NCBI GenBank assembly: GCA_026706165.1
Contig: JAPOZF010000350.1
Span: forward strand, 1-8,306
Origin: Gemmatimonadota bacterium
GTDB lineage: Bacteria; Latescibacterota; UBA2968; UBA8231
DNA length: 8,306 nucleotides
Direction of reading: 5' to 3'
A program made the translations under genes and the position numbers. A model generated the notes under the pieces. That model worked only from the letters and a program-made list of their open reading frames with translations. It was not told where the DNA came from and did not search any database. Numbering within the stretch: position 1 is the stretch's first letter; every line of letters starts with the position of its first letter. This document shows positions 6,596 through 8,306 of this stretch, one piece after another.

Positions 6596-7918
6596 TTACT
6601 GCATGGCGGCGACGGCGCTCTCGATGCGGTCGAGGGCTTCGTCGATGTCGGCGAGGGAGTGCGAGGCCGAAACGCCGTGATGGCCGGCCACGAGGTCGCC
6701 GTAGTCGTGGAAGTAGACGCCGCTGCCGGCGCAGGCGCGGATGAAGCGCGTGCCCGTCTCACGGTCGCGTTTCAAGGTGTCGTCGAAGCGTTCCACCGGA
6801 TCGGTGAACCCGAAGAAGATCCCGAAGCGGGCGCCCAGCCCCTGGACCCGGGCGGGCACGCCGGCCCTGTCGAAGATCTCCGCCATCCCGGCGTACAACC
6901 GCTGCGAAGCCATTTCGATGTGGTCGTAGAAGCCGAAGCCGGTGATCTCGTTCACCGAGGCGAGGGCGCAGTTGATCGCCGGCGGATTGCCGGTGAAGGT
7001 GCCGCTCTGGCAGACCTCCCCCTGCGGATTCACCTGGTTCATGATCGCGGCTTTCCCCGCGATTACGACCACGGCGCCGCCGTTGGCGACCGCCTTGCCG
7101 AGCACGCAGAGGTCGGGGGTGACCCCGTAATGCCCCTGGGCGCAGCCCGGCCCGGTGCGGAAGGCCGACAGGGTCTCGTCGTAGATGAGGGCGATGCCGT
7201 TGGCGGTGGCCTGCTCGCGGACGAACCGCATGTACCCGGCGTCGGCCGTGATGCAGCCCTGGTTGTAGTTGATCGGCTCCATGATGATGCCGCCGATCTC
7301 GTCTCCGTGCTGATCGATGGCGCGCTCGAGGGCGGCCTCGTCCTTCCACGGGACGACGACGACGAGGTCGTCGAGCATCTCCGGCATGCCGGCCGATTCC
7401 CGCTGCGGCGGTATGATGCTTCCCGGCTCGACGGGGGTGAGGGGGGAGTGGGAGTTGTACATCACGTAGTCGTAGAGCCCGTGAAAATGCCCCCAGAACT
7501 TGAGGATCTTCGGCTTGCCGGTGTGGGCCCGTGCCAGGCGCACGCAGATCATCGTCCCTTCGGAGCCGGTGTTGCCGTAGCGCACCGCCTCGGCGCAGGG
7601 GATGATTTGGGTGATGCGGCGGGCGAGCTCGACGTGGGCCTCGGTTTCGTACCCGCACAGGATGCCGGCCTCGAGGACCGACTCCATCGCCTGCCTGGTC
7701 GCCGGGTGGTTGTACCCGAGGAAGGCGGCGCCGTGGGCGAGGTTGAAGTCGATGTACTCGTTGCCGTCGACGTCGCGGATGCGGCAGCCCTCGGCGGACT
7801 CGATGTGCAGGGCGTAGCCGAGGCAGGAGTTGATGCGGCCGGCGGCGCCGACGCCGCCCGGCATGTAGCGGGCGGCTTCCCGGCGGAGGTCAAGGCTCTT
7901 CAGGGCTTCGACGGTCAT
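6596..7918 (-). CDS. HemL-like class III PLP aminotransferase
   Basis: 440 residues, about the length of glutamate-1-semialdehyde aminomutase (HemL). Landmarks in order: RDVDGNEYIDF (48-58); GNTGSE (115-120) in place of the usual SGTEA phosphate-binding loop; GHFHG (143-147); MEPINYN (213-219); DETLSAFR with Asp247 and Arg254; LGKAVANGG with Lys275, the expected PLP Schiff-base lysine; and GTFTGNPPAI (306-315). The PLP machinery is intact. The N-terminal HemL signature PGGVNSPVRAF is replaced by PGGVGAAGRIN (20-30): the Arg that binds the substrate carboxylate in HemL is kept (Arg28), the Ser-Pro is lost. This argues for a carboxylate-bearing substrate other than glutamate semialdehyde, for example a beta-amino acid or another omega-amino acid; true HemL is possible but less likely. 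The ATG has only a weak ribosome site. The start lies 32 nt past the aldo/keto reductase stop, so the two are probably cotranscribed. Fold and cofactor are sure; substrate is not. Confidence 0.9.
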   Translation of the reverse strand: MTVEALKSLDLRREAARYMPGGVGAAGRINSCLGYALHIESAEGCRIRDVDGNEYIDFNLAHGAAFLGYNHPATRQAMESVLEAGILCGYETEAHVELARRITQIIPCAEAVRYGNTGSEGTMICVRLARAHTGKPKILKFWGHFHGLYDYVMYNSHSPLTPVEPGSIIPPQRESAGMPEMLDDLVVVVPWKDEAALERAIDQHGDEIGGIIMEPINYNQGCITADAGYMRFVREQATANGIALIYDETLSAFRTGPGCAQGHYGVTPDLCVLGKAVANGGAVVVIAGKAAIMNQVNPQGEVCQSGTFTGNPPAINCALASVNEITGFGFYDHIEMASQRLYAGMAEIFDRAGVPARVQGLGARFGIFFGFTDPVERFDDTLKRDRETGTRFIRACAGSGVYFHDYGDLVAGHHGVSASHSLADIDEALDRIESAVAAMQ

Positions 7919-7950
7919 GGCGGTTTTCCCGGGTTTTTCGTGCGGTTGGG

Positions 7951-8306
7951 TCAGGAGGGCAGCGGCGCGGCCGGGTCGACGAGGCCCTGATCCTTCAGCT
8001 CGGACCAGAACCCGGCGGGGATCTCCTCCTCGAGCAGGGCGGCGTTGGCCTCGAGCTCGGCGCGGGTGCGGCCGCCGGGGATGACGCAGGCGACGGCCGG
8101 GTGCGCCAGCGGGAACTGCAGGGCCGCGGCGGGCAGGCGCACCCCGTGGCGCCCGCAGACCGCCTCGATGGCCGCGACGCGGTCGAGGATGCGGGGCGGG
8201 GCGGGAGCGTAGTTGTAGTACGCCCCCTCGGCGGCGCCGGTAGCGAGGATCCCCGAGTTGTAGGGGCCGCCGATGACGACGCGCACCCCCTTCTCCTCGC
8301 AGAGAG
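7951..8306 (-). CDS. Aldo/keto reductase, L-fucose/D-threo-aldose dehydrogenase type (N-terminus outside window)
   Basis: C-terminal ~118 residues of a gene entering from the right edge; the frame stays open to the edge with LCEEKG preceding the GTG at 8286, so that GTG is an internal Val. Features match the C-terminal part of the TIM-barrel aldo/keto reductases that oxidise L-fucose, D-arabinose or related aldoses at C1 with NAD(P): GVRVVIGGPYNSGILA, the YYNYAPAP segment, IEAVCGRHGV, ALQFPLAHPAVACVIPGGR (the substrate-pocket/cofactor end, where VIPG-x-R binds the cofactor phosphate region) and a final helix through FWSELKDQGLV. The active-site Tyr/Lys/His are in the missing part. Followed by the aminotransferase on the same strand after 32 nt. 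Family assignment is strong; the exact sugar is not determined. Confidence 0.85.
   Translation of the reverse strand, partial: LCEEKGVRVVIGGPYNSGILATGAAEGAYYNYAPAPPRILDRVAAIEAVCGRHGVRLPAAALQFPLAHPAVACVIPGGRTRAELEANAALLEEEIPAGFWSELKDQGLVDPAAPLPS

Noticed and set aside
6392..7990. A 532-codon open frame on the + strand
   Set aside because: It is antisense to the aminotransferase, which has unmistakable motifs. The translation is Gly/Asp/Val-rich without recognisable domains.
1..8306. CRISPR array, insertion sequence or rRNA
   Set aside because: No regularly spaced repeats, transposase motifs or rRNA-like stretches seen on either strand.

Overview
This is a GC-rich chromosomal segment from a Gram-negative bacterium. 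Signs of that are a Sec-type signal peptide leading into an outer-membrane-barrel-like protein, a lipobox protein, and a surface protein ending in a FlgD/CHU_C-type Ig module. That combination is typical of the Fibrobacterota-Chlorobiota-Bacteroidota superphylum and related uncultivated phyla (Latescibacterota, Eisenbacteria, Gemmatimonadota and similar). The phylum assignment is inference only; nothing in the window is a phylogenetic marker.

Left part (1-5489, + strand): three tightly joined genes. The first is a 5'-truncated secreted or surface protein with a C-terminal FlgD-like Ig domain. The second is an 879-residue exported protein with an acidic, EF-hand-loop-like hinge and a beta-strand-rich C-terminus, probably an outer-membrane barrel. 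The third is a 553-residue lipoprotein with two parvulin-type PPIase regions. The stop and start codons overlap at both junctions (TGATG at 1190-1194, GTGA at 3828-3831), so the genes are almost certainly co-translated. I read this as an envelope module: a surface protein, its outer-membrane partner, and a dedicated periplasmic folding factor.

Middle (5490-6595): two gene-poor spacers flank one small minus-strand gene, which encodes an XRE/Cro-type HTH protein with an N-terminal coiled coil. The first spacer lies between converging genes. It holds a strong hairpin over the PPIase stop codon and a 14-bp perfect-stem bidirectional terminator. The second spacer holds the AT-rich promoter/leader region of the HTH gene and two hairpin-plus-T-run elements that face the + strand, where no + strand gene is visible.

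Right part (6596-8306, minus strand): the C-terminal part of an aldo/keto reductase of the L-fucose/D-threo-aldose dehydrogenase type, followed 32 nt later by a complete HemL-like class III aminotransferase. They probably form the end of an operon that enters the window from the right. The aminotransferase keeps its PLP machinery and a probable carboxylate-binding arginine but has lost the usual glutamate-1-semialdehyde aminomutase N-terminal signature, so its substrate is uncertain.
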